In this document: positions 9,317 to 16,995 of the stretch, piece after piece
How positions within the stretch are numbered: position 1 is the stretch's first letter
Layout: each line of letters opens with the position of its first letter
Assembly (NCBI GenBank): GCA_900770335.1
Contig: CAAGKD010000106.1
Coordinates: forward strand, 1 to 29,210
Direction of reading: 5' to 3'
DNA from: an uncultured Sutterella sp.
GTDB lineage: Bacteria; Pseudomonadota; Gammaproteobacteria; Burkholderiales; Burkholderiaceae_F
DNA: 29,210 nt
Made by a program: the position numbers and the translations under genes
The notes under the pieces: model-generated
Told to the model about the DNA's origin: nothing
Database searches by the model: none
The model's input: only the letters and a program-made list of their open reading frames with translations

Positions 9317-10891
9317 TCAGGCCTTCCTCGAGCCTCTCGTGCGGCGCTCGTTGAAGGCTTCGCGCAGAACCTCGGCGTCAAGGAACGGGTGCGCTCCGTC
9401 GGCGAGAATCTGCTCGCTCTCGTGGCCCTTGCCCGCGACGAGGATCACGTCCTCGGGAGCGGCCTCGAGCACGGAGCGGTGGATCGCCTCGCGGCGATCG
9501 ACGACGCGCATGACGTTCGCCGCATCGGGGCATCCCGCCGCGACGGCGGCGACGATCGCCTCCGGATCCTCCGAGCGCGGATTGTCGCTCGTGATGACGA
9601 CGCGGTCGGAGAGCTTCGCGGCGATCGCCCCCATCATCGGGCGCTTGCCCGGATCGCGGTCGCCTCCGCACCCGAACACGGTCCAGAGGCGGCCGCCGCG
9701 CGCGCGGGCGCTCGGCAGGAGGCTCTCAACGGCCTTGGCGAGCGCATCGGGCGTGTGGCAGAAGTCGACGACGCCCAGGGGCAGCCCCTCGGCGTGCACG
9801 AGCTGCATGCGGCCCGGAGGCGGCGCGAGGCGGGCAAGGAGCGGCAGCGCCTCGTCGAGCCCGTGCCCGAGCGAGAGGACCGCGCCGAGCGCACAGAGGG
9901 CGTTCTCGACGTTGAAGAGCCCGATCGCGGGGATCTCCGCGGATCGCCTCGCGCCGTCAAGATCGATCGTGAAGCGCATGCCGCGGCCCGTCGGCTCGGC
10001 GTTCACGGCGTCGAGCCAGTGCGCGGCGCCGTGCCTTTGCGCAAAGCGCCTCGCGGCGCCCTCGAGTCCGACCGCCCAGACGGGAGCGCCGTGCGCGGCC
10101 GCGATCCCGGCGAACGATTCGCTCAGCGGATCGTCCGCGTTGAGAATCGCCGCGCCGAGGCCGGGCCAGGCGAAGAGCAGGCCCTTTGCCCGGGCGTAGG
10201 CCTCCATCGTCCCGTGGTAGTCGAGGTGGTCCCGCGTGAGGTTCGTGAAGACCCCCGCGCGGAAATGCGAGCCCGCAAGCCGCCCCTGCTCGAGCCCCAC
10301 GGAGCTCGCCTCGACCGCGAAGGCCTTCGCCCCGCGGGAGAGCGCCTCGGCGTAGATGTGCTCGAGGGACGGCGCGTCAGGCGTCGTCAGATGCGGGCCC
10401 GGGATGCGCTCGCCCTTGAGGAAGGCCCCCACAGTGCCGATGACGGCGCAGGGCTCGGAGAGGCCATCCAGGAGCGCGGCCGTCCAGAAGGTCGTCGTGG
10501 TCTTGCCGTTCGTTCCGGTGACCGCGACCCCTGCCATGCGGGCCGAGGGGTCGCCAAGAAAGCGCGAGGCGATCGACCCCAGGCGTCGCGAAAGCCCCGG
10601 CACCGCGAGGGCCGGGAGAGAATGGTGCTCGGGGTCGCGCGCGCGGTCCTCGCGGGCTTCGTAGATCACGCCCGCCGCGCCTCGCGCGGCCGCGACGCGA
10701 ATGAAGCTCCGCCCGTCCGAGCGGGCGCCCGGAACCGCGCAGAAGATGTCGCCCGGGCGGATCTCCCGGCTGTCGAGCCTGAGCGTCGAGCCCTCGCGCG
10801 CAAGCGCGCGCATCCAGCGGGCGGCCTCCTCGTCGGTGGGTCCGGCGAGGCCGGGCGTCGCGCCCGGCGTCATCTCTTCGATCACGTTCAT
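9317..10891 (-). CDS. murE: UDP-MurNAc-L-Ala-D-Glu--meso-diaminopimelate ligase (MurE)
   Basis: MurE adds the third stem residue. The 524-residue protein has DSREIRPGD (40-48), the P-loop GTNGKTT (126-132), NLTRDHLDYHGTME (217-230), a Lys in ARAK that fits the carbamylated position, CHTPDALAK (379-387), and TSDNPRSEDP (434-443). DNPR is the motif associated with meso-diaminopimelate rather than L-Lys, matching a Gram-negative wall. The start is uncertain: ATG (10891-10889) has AAAGGA only one base upstream, whereas GTG at codon 3 (10885-10883) lies seven bases from the same site and may be the true start. It follows ftsI after 23 bases. Confidence 0.95.
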   Translation of the reverse strand: MNVIEEMTPGATPGLAGPTDEEAARWMRALAREGSTLRLDSREIRPGDIFCAVPGARSDGRSFIRVAAARGAAGVIYEAREDRARDPEHHSLPALAVPGLSRRLGSIASRFLGDPSARMAGVAVTGTNGKTTTTFWTAALLDGLSEPCAVIGTVGAFLKGERIPGPHLTTPDAPSLEHIYAEALSRGAKAFAVEASSVGLEQGRLAGSHFRAGVFTNLTRDHLDYHGTMEAYARAKGLLFAWPGLGAAILNADDPLSESFAGIAAAHGAPVWAVGLEGAARRFAQRHGAAHWLDAVNAEPTGRGMRFTIDLDGARRSAEIPAIGLFNVENALCALGAVLSLGHGLDEALPLLARLAPPPGRMQLVHAEGLPLGVVDFCHTPDALAKAVESLLPSARARGGRLWTVFGCGGDRDPGKRPMMGAIAAKLSDRVVITSDNPRSEDPEAIVAAVAAGCPDAANVMRVVDRREAIHRSVLEAAPEDVILVAGKGHESEQILADGAHPFLDAEVLREAFNERRTRGSRKA

Positions 10892-10914
10892 TTCCTTTGT
10901 GCGGCTGGGAGAAG

Positions 10915-12723
10915 TCAGTTTCTGATGCGCGCGAGGAACGCGCCGCCCGCTGCGGCGGGCTCGCGGTCAGGCGAGACCATCAGCGTGCGCAGCGCGCCCG
11001 CGGCGATCTCGCTGAAGACGGGGCCGGCGACGGTGCCGCCGTAGCGGCTCCCCTTCGTGGGCTCGTCGACCATCACCGCGACGATGAAGCGCGGATTCAC
11101 GGCCGGGACGATGCCGACGAAGCTAGCCACGGTGTCCTTCGTGTAGCGTCCGTTCTTGACCTTGTTGGCCGTTCCGGTCTTGCCCGCGACGGTGTAGCCC
11201 TCGACGCGGATCTGCGCGCCGGTGCCGCCGCGGCCCATGGTCTTCATCATCATGGCGCGGATGAGGCGCGCGGTCTCGGGGCGGAACACCCGCTCGCCGC
11301 GCACGACCTCGCCTGGCTTCCTGCGGTAGAGCGTGAGATCGATCACGTCGCCGTCGCGCGCGAGCGCCGTGTAGGCGCGCACGAGCTGCATGAGCGAGAC
11401 GCTCACGCCGTGGCCGTAGGAGATCGTCGCCTGCTCGATCGGGCGCCAGCTCTTCGCGGGGCGCAGCCGCCCGGAGGTCGCGCCGGGAAAGCCGATCCTC
11501 GGGGCCTGTCCGAAGCCGAGCTCCGTGTACATGTCCCAGAGCGTCTGCGGCGCCATCTCGAGGGCGATCTTCGCCGTGCCGATGTTGGAGGACTTCGCGA
11601 CGATTTCGGCGACCGTGAGCAGGCCGTAGTCGTGCGTGTCGCCGATCGTGCGGTCGTTGATCGTGAGCTTGCCCGGAGCCGTCTGGATCGTCGTGAGCGG
11701 ATCGACGATCCCCATGTCGAGCGCCTTGGCGATCGCGAAGGGCTTCATCGTTGAGCCCGGCTCGAACTGGTCCGTGAGCACGCGGTTGCGCATCTGCTCG
11801 AAGAGCATCGTCGAGCGGTCGTTGGGATCGTAGGTCGGCACGTTCGCCAGGGCGATCACCTCGCCCATCGTGACGTCCGCAACGACGGCCGCGCCCGCAA
11901 GGGCGCCGGTTTTCTCGACCTGCGCGAGCAGGGCCTGGTAGGCGATGAACTGCACGCGCGAATCGATCGAGAGCGTCACGTCCCGGCCCGGGACGGCCTC
12001 CTTCTGCCAGATGTCGTCGATGATGCGGCCGCGCCGGTCCTTGATCACGCGGCGGGCGCCGTCGCTGCCGGCGAGCTCGCGGTCGCTCGCGAGCTCGATG
12101 CCCTCCTGGCCGTGATCGTCGCGCCCGGTGAAGCCGATGATGTGCGCCGTCGCGGCGCCGTCGGGATACTCGCGCTGCACCTCGGGCTTGATGCCCACGC
12201 CCGGCGCGCCCACGGCGCGCACGAGCTCGGCGGTGCGCACGTCGCAGTCGCGCGCGAGCGTGACGAAGCGGCTCTTCGGCGCGGCGAGCTTCTCGCCCAC
12301 GACCTTCGGGGGCAGCCCGAGGATCCGGGCGATCTCGGAGACCTGCTCGGGCGTCGCCTCCTTCGCGAGGAGGGGATCAGCCCAGACGCTGCGCACGGGC
12401 TGCGAGGCCGCGAGCACGACGCCGTTGCGGTCGAGAATCTCGCCGCGCTCGGCGGTGATCGGAAGCGTCCTCGCGTAGCGCTTCTCGCCCTCGTCCTGCA
12501 GGAAGTCGTTCGAGATCACCTGCAGCCAGCAGGCGCGCCCGATGAGCGCGAAGAAGCACAGCGTGATCGCGCAGAACGCGAAGTACGTCCGCCAGGGCGG
12601 AATCGGAATGACGATGAGGGGGCTCTCGGCGCTCCTCGGCGCGGCCTCGCGCGCGGCGCGGTCGCTCCTGACGAGCGCGAGGACCCGGGACCAGACCCAC
12701 TCAAGAAGATCCCGCGCGCTCAT
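10915..12723 (-). CDS. ftsI: Septal transpeptidase FtsI (PBP3)
   Basis: FtsI is the class B penicillin-binding protein that cross-links septal peptidoglycan, working with FtsW. The 602-residue protein has a short cytoplasmic N-terminus, one membrane anchor at about residues 46-64, the pedestal region with ERGEILDRNG (92-101), then the transpeptidase domain. This has the catalytic STMK box (Ser324, Lys327), SSN (378-380) and KTGT (515-518). The length agrees with the family (588 in E. coli, from memory). ATG (12723-12721) overlaps the ftsL stop as ATGA, which suggests coupled synthesis of FtsL and FtsI. Confidence 0.97.
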   Translation of the reverse strand: MSARDLLEWVWSRVLALVRSDRAAREAAPRSAESPLIVIPIPPWRTYFAFCAITLCFFALIGRACWLQVISNDFLQDEGEKRYARTLPITAERGEILDRNGVVLAASQPVRSVWADPLLAKEATPEQVSEIARILGLPPKVVGEKLAAPKSRFVTLARDCDVRTAELVRAVGAPGVGIKPEVQREYPDGAATAHIIGFTGRDDHGQEGIELASDRELAGSDGARRVIKDRRGRIIDDIWQKEAVPGRDVTLSIDSRVQFIAYQALLAQVEKTGALAGAAVVADVTMGEVIALANVPTYDPNDRSTMLFEQMRNRVLTDQFEPGSTMKPFAIAKALDMGIVDPLTTIQTAPGKLTINDRTIGDTHDYGLLTVAEIVAKSSNIGTAKIALEMAPQTLWDMYTELGFGQAPRIGFPGATSGRLRPAKSWRPIEQATISYGHGVSVSLMQLVRAYTALARDGDVIDLTLYRRKPGEVVRGERVFRPETARLIRAMMMKTMGRGGTGAQIRVEGYTVAGKTGTANKVKNGRYTKDTVASFVGIVPAVNPRFIVAVMVDEPTKGSRYGGTVAGPVFSEIAAGALRTLMVSPDREPAAAGGAFLARIRN

Positions 12724-13112
12724 GACCTGCCTCCCTGCTCTGCGGACGCGGATGCGGCCGCCGAGGCGTCCGCCGAGCGCATCGCGTCAAGCTCGCGCCG
12801 CAGATCGGGCTGCAGATCGATCGAGCCGTCGGCGCGCTCGACGAGCGTCACGGTGTCCGCGCCCGTCGCGCCCTCGAGGCCGAGCATCGACGCGCCCGCG
12901 GCGATGTTGCCCGCAAGCGAGGCGCGGCGGACCTTCATCTCGAGGTCCGCCTGCTCGTCGAGGAGCCGGCGGTGGACGTCGACCTCGCGCTCATGATCGA
13001 TGTAGAGCTGCCTCGCCCGGCAGTGGAGCTCGACGAGCGCGACTGCGCTCGCGAAGAGCGCCGCGCCGAGGAGCACCGCCCAGATGAGCTCGCTTCGAGA
13101 GACCTGTCTCAC
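12720..13112 (-). CDS. ftsL: Cell division protein FtsL
   Basis: FtsL is a small bitopic protein of the divisome that forms the FtsQLB complex. The 130-residue product starts with a short basic tail, followed by one membrane helix at about residues 9-28 (WAVLLGAALFASAVALVEL) and a periplasmic segment rich in Glu, Arg and Leu that could form a coiled coil (about 30-65). The C-terminus is Ala, Ser and Asp rich. I chose GTG at 13112-13110 because it overlaps the rsmH stop (GTGA) and follows a GGGGAGG site. A longer form would begin at 13148 inside rsmH. The identification rests on topology and on position between rsmH and ftsI. Confidence 0.85.
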   Translation of the reverse strand: MRQVSRSELIWAVLLGAALFASAVALVELHCRARQLYIDHEREVDVHRRLLDEQADLEMKVRRASLAGNIAAGASMLGLEGATGADTVTLVERADGSIDLQPDLRRELDAMRSADASAAASASAEQGGRS

Positions 13113-14083
13113 CGCGCCTCCCCGGGGGAATCGGCCGCCGGCGTCCAAGCGCGCTCCGTGCGGGTCGCCGCGCGCAGCACCGAGGATCGCGCGCGAGGAT
13201 TCGTCTCCGCCTCGACCTTCGAGGGGAGGATGCGCTCGACGTCCGTGAACCAGGGCGCGGCGTCAAACCCCGTCGGCACGGGCAGACGAGGGTCGAGCCC
13301 GCGGTCCGGACGCGCGGCGCGCTCGAGAAAGCGCTTGACGATCCGGTCCTCGAGCGAATGGAAGCTGATGACGGCGAGCCGTCCGCCCGGAGCGAGCAGG
13401 CCCGCCGCGGCGTCGAGCGCCTTGCGAAGCTCATCGAGCTCGTGGTTGACCTCGATGCGGATCGCCTGGAAGGTGCGCGTGGCCGGGTGCTGCGAGCTGT
13501 CGCGGCGGTTTCTCGGCACGCACGACTCGACGAGCCGCGCAAGCGCGCCCGTCGTCTCGATGGGCGACTCGACGCGCCGCTCGACGATCGCGCCGGCGAT
13601 GCGCCGGGCGAACCGCTCCTCGCCGTAGTCCGAGAGCACCGCGGCGATCTCGGCGGCCGAGGCGCGCGCAAGCCATTGGGCGGCGGTCTCGCCGCGCGAA
13701 GTGTCCATGCGCATGTCGAGAGGCCCGTCAAAGCGGAAGGAGAACCCCCGCGCGGGGTCGTCGATCTGCGGCGAGGAGACGCCGATGTCGAGGAACACCC
13801 CGTCGACGGTCCTCACGCCCTCGCGCTCGAGCGCCTCGCGCATCGAGGAGAAGGGGGCGTGGAGGATGCGGAACCGCGGATCGTCGATCGCGCGGGCGGC
13901 CGCGACCGCCTCGGGATCGCGGTCGAAGGCGATGAGGCGGCCCCTGTCGGAGAGCCGCTCGAGGATGAGCCTGCTGTGGCCGCCGCGCCCGAAGGTGCCG
14001 TCCACATAGAGTCCGTCCGGGCGCGCGACGAGCGCGTCGGGGGCTTCCTTGCTGAGAACGGGCAGATGGACGAAGGCGGTCAT
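13109..14083 (-). CDS. rsmH: 16S rRNA m4C1402 methyltransferase (RsmH/MraW)
   Basis: RsmH uses S-adenosylmethionine to methylate N4 of C1402 in 16S rRNA at the P site. The 324-residue protein has VHLPVLSKEA near the start, the SAM-binding DGTFGRGGHS (about 28-37), DRDPEAVA, LDIGVSSPQID, ATRTFQAIRIEVNHEL, GGRLAVISFHSLEDRIVK and NPRARSSVLR. These are the full set of family blocks in the right order. ATG at 14083-14081 follows AGGA by eight bases. The frame stays open upstream through mraZ but that part is non-coding shadow. It lies 53 bases after mraZ. Confidence 0.97.
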   Translation of the reverse strand: MTAFVHLPVLSKEAPDALVARPDGLYVDGTFGRGGHSRLILERLSDRGRLIAFDRDPEAVAAARAIDDPRFRILHAPFSSMREALEREGVRTVDGVFLDIGVSSPQIDDPARGFSFRFDGPLDMRMDTSRGETAAQWLARASAAEIAAVLSDYGEERFARRIAGAIVERRVESPIETTGALARLVESCVPRNRRDSSQHPATRTFQAIRIEVNHELDELRKALDAAAGLLAPGGRLAVISFHSLEDRIVKRFLERAARPDRGLDPRLPVPTGFDAAPWFTDVERILPSKVEAETNPRARSSVLRAATRTERAWTPAADSPGEAR

Positions 14084-14136
14084 CGACGGATTCCTGGTCT
14101 GAAAGGTTTTTTGCGGAGCGCGGATGCGGCGGGCGA

Positions 14137-14556
14137 TCAGAACGTGAAGTCCCCCGCGTCGACGCCCGCGGCGAGGGCGGCCTCCTCCGCCGCGCGCAGC
14201 CTCGCCCGATCCCAGAGCTCGAAGTGCTCGCCGAGGCCGACGAGCGCGCATTCGCGCCCGAGGCCCGAGAGCGCCCTCAGGTCGGCCGGAATGAGGATCC
14301 TGCCGGCCGCGTCGGGAACGAGCTCGACGGCGCTGCCGAGAACGAGGCGGACGAACCCGCGCGCGCTCCAGGGAAGCGCGAGGAGCTTCTCGCGGCGCGG
14401 CGCCCACGCGTCCGACGGATAGAGCACGAGGCATCCGTCGGGGTGGCGCGCCGCGACGATCGTCCCGCCCTGCGCCTTGATGTCCGCGCGCGACTTCGCG
14501 GGCAGGGAGAGCCGGCCCTTGGAGTCGAGCGTGATAAGCGCAGTGCCTTGGAACAC
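14137..14556 (-). CDS. mraZ: Transcriptional regulator MraZ
   Basis: MraZ is the AbrB-like DNA-binding protein that heads the dcw cluster and represses it by binding GTGGG repeats in its own promoter. The 139-residue product contains two related halves, each with the MraZ signature: FQGTALITLDSKGRLSLP at the N-terminus and VPDAAGRILIPADLR in the middle. The only in-frame start between the conserved N-terminus and the operator repeats is GTG at 14556-14554. An upstream ATG at 14637 lies inside the operator and would add 27 unrelated residues, so I rejected it. The Shine-Dalgarno match before the GTG is weak, which may keep the repressor level low. Confidence 0.93.
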   Translation of the reverse strand: MFQGTALITLDSKGRLSLPAKSRADIKAQGGTIVAARHPDGCLVLYPSDAWAPRREKLLALPWSARGFVRLVLGSAVELVPDAAGRILIPADLRALSGLGRECALVGLGEHFELWDRARLRAAEEAALAAGVDAGDFTF

Positions 14557-14619
14557 CTGAGAAAATCCGTGCGTGACGCTGGAGTGGCGAAGCGAGGTGC
14601 GCGAGCCTTGGAAAGACTC

Positions 14620-14645
14620 TCCCACCCTGCCCCACATTTTCCCAC
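14620..14645 (-). promoter_or_regulatory. MraZ box: three GTGGG repeats in the dcw promoter
   Basis: On the minus strand GTGGGA (14645-14640), GTGGGG (14635-14630) and GTGGGA (14625-14620) are spaced exactly 10 bp apart, so they face one side of the helix. This is the known MraZ operator architecture: direct GTGGG-type repeats upstream of mraZ. The site begins 64 bases upstream of the chosen mraZ start, so MraZ bound here would control the whole cluster. Confidence 0.85.
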
Positions 14646-14680
14646 AGGAACGGACCGGTCAGCGCGCTCCATTCGCATTC

Positions 14681-14698
14681 GCACTCAGAAATTTGCAA
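14681..14698 (-). promoter_or_regulatory. Possible -35 region for the dcw operon within a 10-bp palindrome
   Basis: The palindrome ATTTGCAAAT (14691-14700) contains TTGCAA on the minus strand (14698-14693), a fair -35 element about 50 bp upstream of the MraZ repeats. No good -10 follows at 16-18 bp, so this is only a candidate. Confidence 0.25.
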
Positions 14699-14739
14699 AT
14701 GGATGAGGCTGATCAGAGCCGCTTCCGCGGCGGCGCCCC

Positions 14740-14931
14740 CGCCCGTCCGGCTTCGGACGGATCCGGACCGTCCTCGCGTCCTCCAGATGCAGGAAGGCGC
14801 CGCGCGGAGCGCGCCTCTCCAGAGGAGAAGCGGCCGGTCCGTACGGCGCCTTCCGGGCTGCGGATCCGGGCCGCGGATCCCGGTTCCGGGATGCCGCGGC
14901 ATGGGGCGGGCCGCCCCGAGGCTCAGAGCCC
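14740..14931. other. Intergenic stretch packed with GC-rich inverted repeats
   Basis: The gap between the dcuC-like gene and mraZ (14557-14931) has no convincing gene. Apart from the MraZ box it holds several adjacent inverted repeats. These include CCGTCCG/CGGACGG with a 4-base loop near 14743-14760, ten-base perfect arms at 14792-14801 and 14845-14854, GGATCCG/CGGATCC near 14861-14880, and a 12-bp palindrome ATGCCGCGGCAT at 14891-14902. A GGGGCGG/CCGCCCC hairpin follows at about 14903-14917, just after the transporter stop. The last could end the transporter transcript, though it lacks a U-tract. Confidence 0.5.
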
Positions 14932-16197
14932 TCAGACGGTGAAGAGATACAGGCCGGCGAGCATCACGACGGCCGCCGGGGCCGTGCGCTTGACGATCTC
15001 CATCGGGCTCACGCCAGCGACGCCCGCGAGGACGATGATGCCGCCCGCGAGAGGCGAGGCCATGCGGCCGAGGCCCGCCGAGATCATGGCGAGGTACCCG
15101 AGGCCGTCGATCGTGAGGCCGAAACTCGGCGCATGCGGCGTCACGGCCTCGTTGAAGGCGAAGGCCGCCGCGTCGCCCGAGCCCGTGAGCACGCCGAGGA
15201 TGAAGGGGCCGACGCTGCCGCCGATCTTTGCGATCTCGTTGGAGTTCTTGAGGAAGTCCACAAAGAGGTCGATGACGCCCGCGGCGCGCAGGCCCGCGGC
15301 GAACACGCCCGCCGCGATGATGATGCCCATGATGCTTGCGTACCCCTTGCCCATGCCGTCGAAGAACTTCTTCGAGATCTCCTGCGGATTGGAGCGCGTG
15401 ACGGCGAGCGCGTAGATCATGCCGATCAGCATGGCGGTCGCCACGGAGATCTTCACCTGCGGGATCCAGAGCGAGAAGACGACGAGGAGCAACACAGGAA
15501 CGAGCGGCGCGATCGCAAAGAGAATGTTCGCGCGCTCAGGAAGCCCAGCGCCCTCCTCAGCCTTGAATTCGCCGAACCCTTCGCGGCGGAAGTCGCCGTA
15601 GCACACGCAGACGAACGTCATGAGCACGATGCTCGCGATGCTGAGGCCAAGCGTCATCATGCCGTGCGCGCCGATGAAGTCCATCACTTCGATGCTGGCG
15701 AGCTTGGCGATGAAGGGGTTGTGCGAAACGCCGGGATTGAAGTACGCCGGCAGCATGCAGGCGCCGACCGAAGCGGCGGCCATGCTCGGGCGGAAGCCCG
15801 CGCGGACGAGGATCGGGATCATCGTCGGGGCGACGGAGGCCGACAGGCCCGCCATCGACGGAATGGCCGTCGCGATGATGCTTGTCACCACCATGCAGGC
15901 TGGCAGGAGCAGCAGGCCGAGGCGCTTCAGAGGAGCCGTGAGCAGACGCACGAGATGCACGTCGCACTTCGTCACGGAGATGACGCCCGCGAAGCCCATG
16001 GCCGAGCAGATCGCGATGATGAGCGAGGCGTTCGTCATCGACTTGTCGAACTGCCTGAAGGCCATCATCGGGTCGAGCGAGATGAGCGCCATGAGCAGGC
16101 CTGAGGCGAGCAGCACCAGGCGGGTCTCGTAGCGCCGGATGAGCGCCCAGACCGTGAGGCAGACGATGGCCACGGCCATCCATAGGGTCCAGTTCAT
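14932..16197 (-). CDS. dcuC: DcuC-family C4-dicarboxylate transporter
   Basis: This 421-residue inner-membrane protein has about twelve hydrophobic segments and resembles the DcuC family (anaerobic C4-dicarboxylate carriers, which exchange or export succinate and fumarate). The best matches to the family are the C-terminal GSGDAAAFAFNEAVTPHA, the following GYLAMISAGLGRMASPLAGG, and VLAGVAGVSPMEIVKR. Length is slightly shorter than E. coli DcuC. ATG (16197-16195) is preceded by AAGGAG at eight bases. The gene is monocistronic here, lying between rnpB and mraZ with no metabolic partners. Substrate specificity cannot be read from the sequence, and a related short-chain carboxylate transporter is possible. 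Confidence 0.8.
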   Translation of the reverse strand: MNWTLWMAVAIVCLTVWALIRRYETRLVLLASGLLMALISLDPMMAFRQFDKSMTNASLIIAICSAMGFAGVISVTKCDVHLVRLLTAPLKRLGLLLLPACMVVTSIIATAIPSMAGLSASVAPTMIPILVRAGFRPSMAAASVGACMLPAYFNPGVSHNPFIAKLASIEVMDFIGAHGMMTLGLSIASIVLMTFVCVCYGDFRREGFGEFKAEEGAGLPERANILFAIAPLVPVLLLVVFSLWIPQVKISVATAMLIGMIYALAVTRSNPQEISKKFFDGMGKGYASIMGIIIAAGVFAAGLRAAGVIDLFVDFLKNSNEIAKIGGSVGPFILGVLTGSGDAAAFAFNEAVTPHAPSFGLTIDGLGYLAMISAGLGRMASPLAGGIIVLAGVAGVSPMEIVKRTAPAAVVMLAGLYLFTV

Positions 16198-16234
16198 TTG
16201 TTGTTCTCCTTTCTGGGGGTTTCTTGTCGCCGAA

Positions 16235-16249
16235 CGCTTTTCAAAAGCG
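16235..16249. promoter_or_regulatory. 15-bp perfect palindrome upstream of the DcuC-like gene
   Basis: CGCTTTT-C-AAAAGCG is a perfect inverted repeat 38-52 bp upstream of the transporter ATG, in an otherwise AT-poor region. Its position and symmetry suit an operator for a dimeric regulator, but it could also form a small hairpin in the leader. I do not recognise the binding protein. Confidence 0.4.
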
Positions 16250-16384
16250 CTTTTCGAAGTGTTTTCCGGGAAATGCGTCGCCTGAGGGTTGTGCGGCGCG
16301 CACGCGGCGCAAGGATAGAGCAGGCGTTCGAAGGCCGAACACCCTGAAAACCCGATGCGGGAGAAGTTCGCGAATGGCCCTGCA

Positions 16385-16405
16385 CGCGGACGGGAGGCGT
16401 CCGCG
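16385..16405. other. Eight-bp perfect hairpin downstream of rnpB
   Basis: Arms CGCGGACG and CGTCCGCG enclose a five-base loop in the 290-base gap between rnpB and the transporter. It could contribute to ending rnpB transcription, but no U-tract follows on the minus strand. No gene was seen in this gap. Confidence 0.35.
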
Positions 16406-16487
16406 CCGTCTGTCCGGAAGAGGAGCGCGAAGGAAGGCGCGCGGCTCCGAAGCATTGCCGGAGCGAGAAAGGCTCAAAGAAGGAGAA

Positions 16488-16818
16488 GCGCAGCGGCGGC
16501 CGGATCCCGTGTAAGCCGGATTCTGTCAGCCTTCGTTTCCGAAGGCCGGCGGCCATTCGTCTAGGACGGCGCTCGCGCGCCGCCTCAAGCCATCCACCCG
16601 CAGCCGGACCGGGCCGGTCCGTCGGCTGCCTATTTGATGTTGCTCCCCGTAGAGATTGCCCGTTTCACCCGGCCCGAAGCCGGCTCGTCTCTGTTGCTCT
16701 GATCCGCGCCTTTCGACGGAGAGGTGTTGCCTCCTACGGTGCCCTGCGGAGTCCGGACTTTCCTCCCGCGGCGAAGAACGCCGCCGACGACCGCCCGGGG
16801 AACCTGCCGCTGCTGCGG
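16488..16818 (-). ncRNA. rnpB: RNase P catalytic RNA (RnpB), with a reduced specificity domain
   Basis: This is the RNA subunit that cuts the 5' leader from pre-tRNA. On the minus strand the P4 core strands are present: GAGGAAAGTCCGGACTCC near 16749-16765 and ACAGAATCCGGCTTA at 16526-16512. AACAGAGA, GGGTGAAACGG, the GGAGCAAC..CAAATAGG block and the GGGTGGAT loop that would hold the GGU for pairing to tRNA CCA are also present. P1 forms from GCAGCGGC (16813-16806) and GCCGCTGC (16497-16490). At about 330 bases it is shorter than the E. coli RNA (377). Between GTGAAACGG and GGAGCAAC only about 15 bases remain, so the P13/P14 arms of the usual type A RNA seem to be missing. Ends are inferred from P1 and the promoter. 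Confidence 0.93.
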
Positions 16819-16824
16819 GGCGGC

Positions 16825-16853
16825 ACTTTAATCGAACGCGGGCGCGCAGGCAA
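16825..16853 (-). promoter_or_regulatory. Sigma70-type promoter of rnpB
   Basis: On the minus strand TTGCCT (16853-16848) and TAAAGT (16830-16825) are separated by exactly 17 bp. The predicted start, about seven bases on, falls at the base of helix P1 of the RNase P RNA, which supports the call. Confidence 0.65.
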
Positions 16854-16995
16854 GCGCCATCGGCCGCAATTCGCCGCGTCCCCGCTGCGGACGCGCTCAA
16901 ATCCTGCGGAGGAATCAGACCTGCCGGAGAGCATCGTGAGAGAATTCCCGTCCTGCGGGGCCCCCGCGAAGAACAAGATTTTTTTCAGACCCGTC

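Noticed and set aside
14557..14637. Longer MraZ starting at ATG 14637
   Set aside because: That ATG lies within the GTGGG operator, and the added residues do not belong to the MraZ fold.
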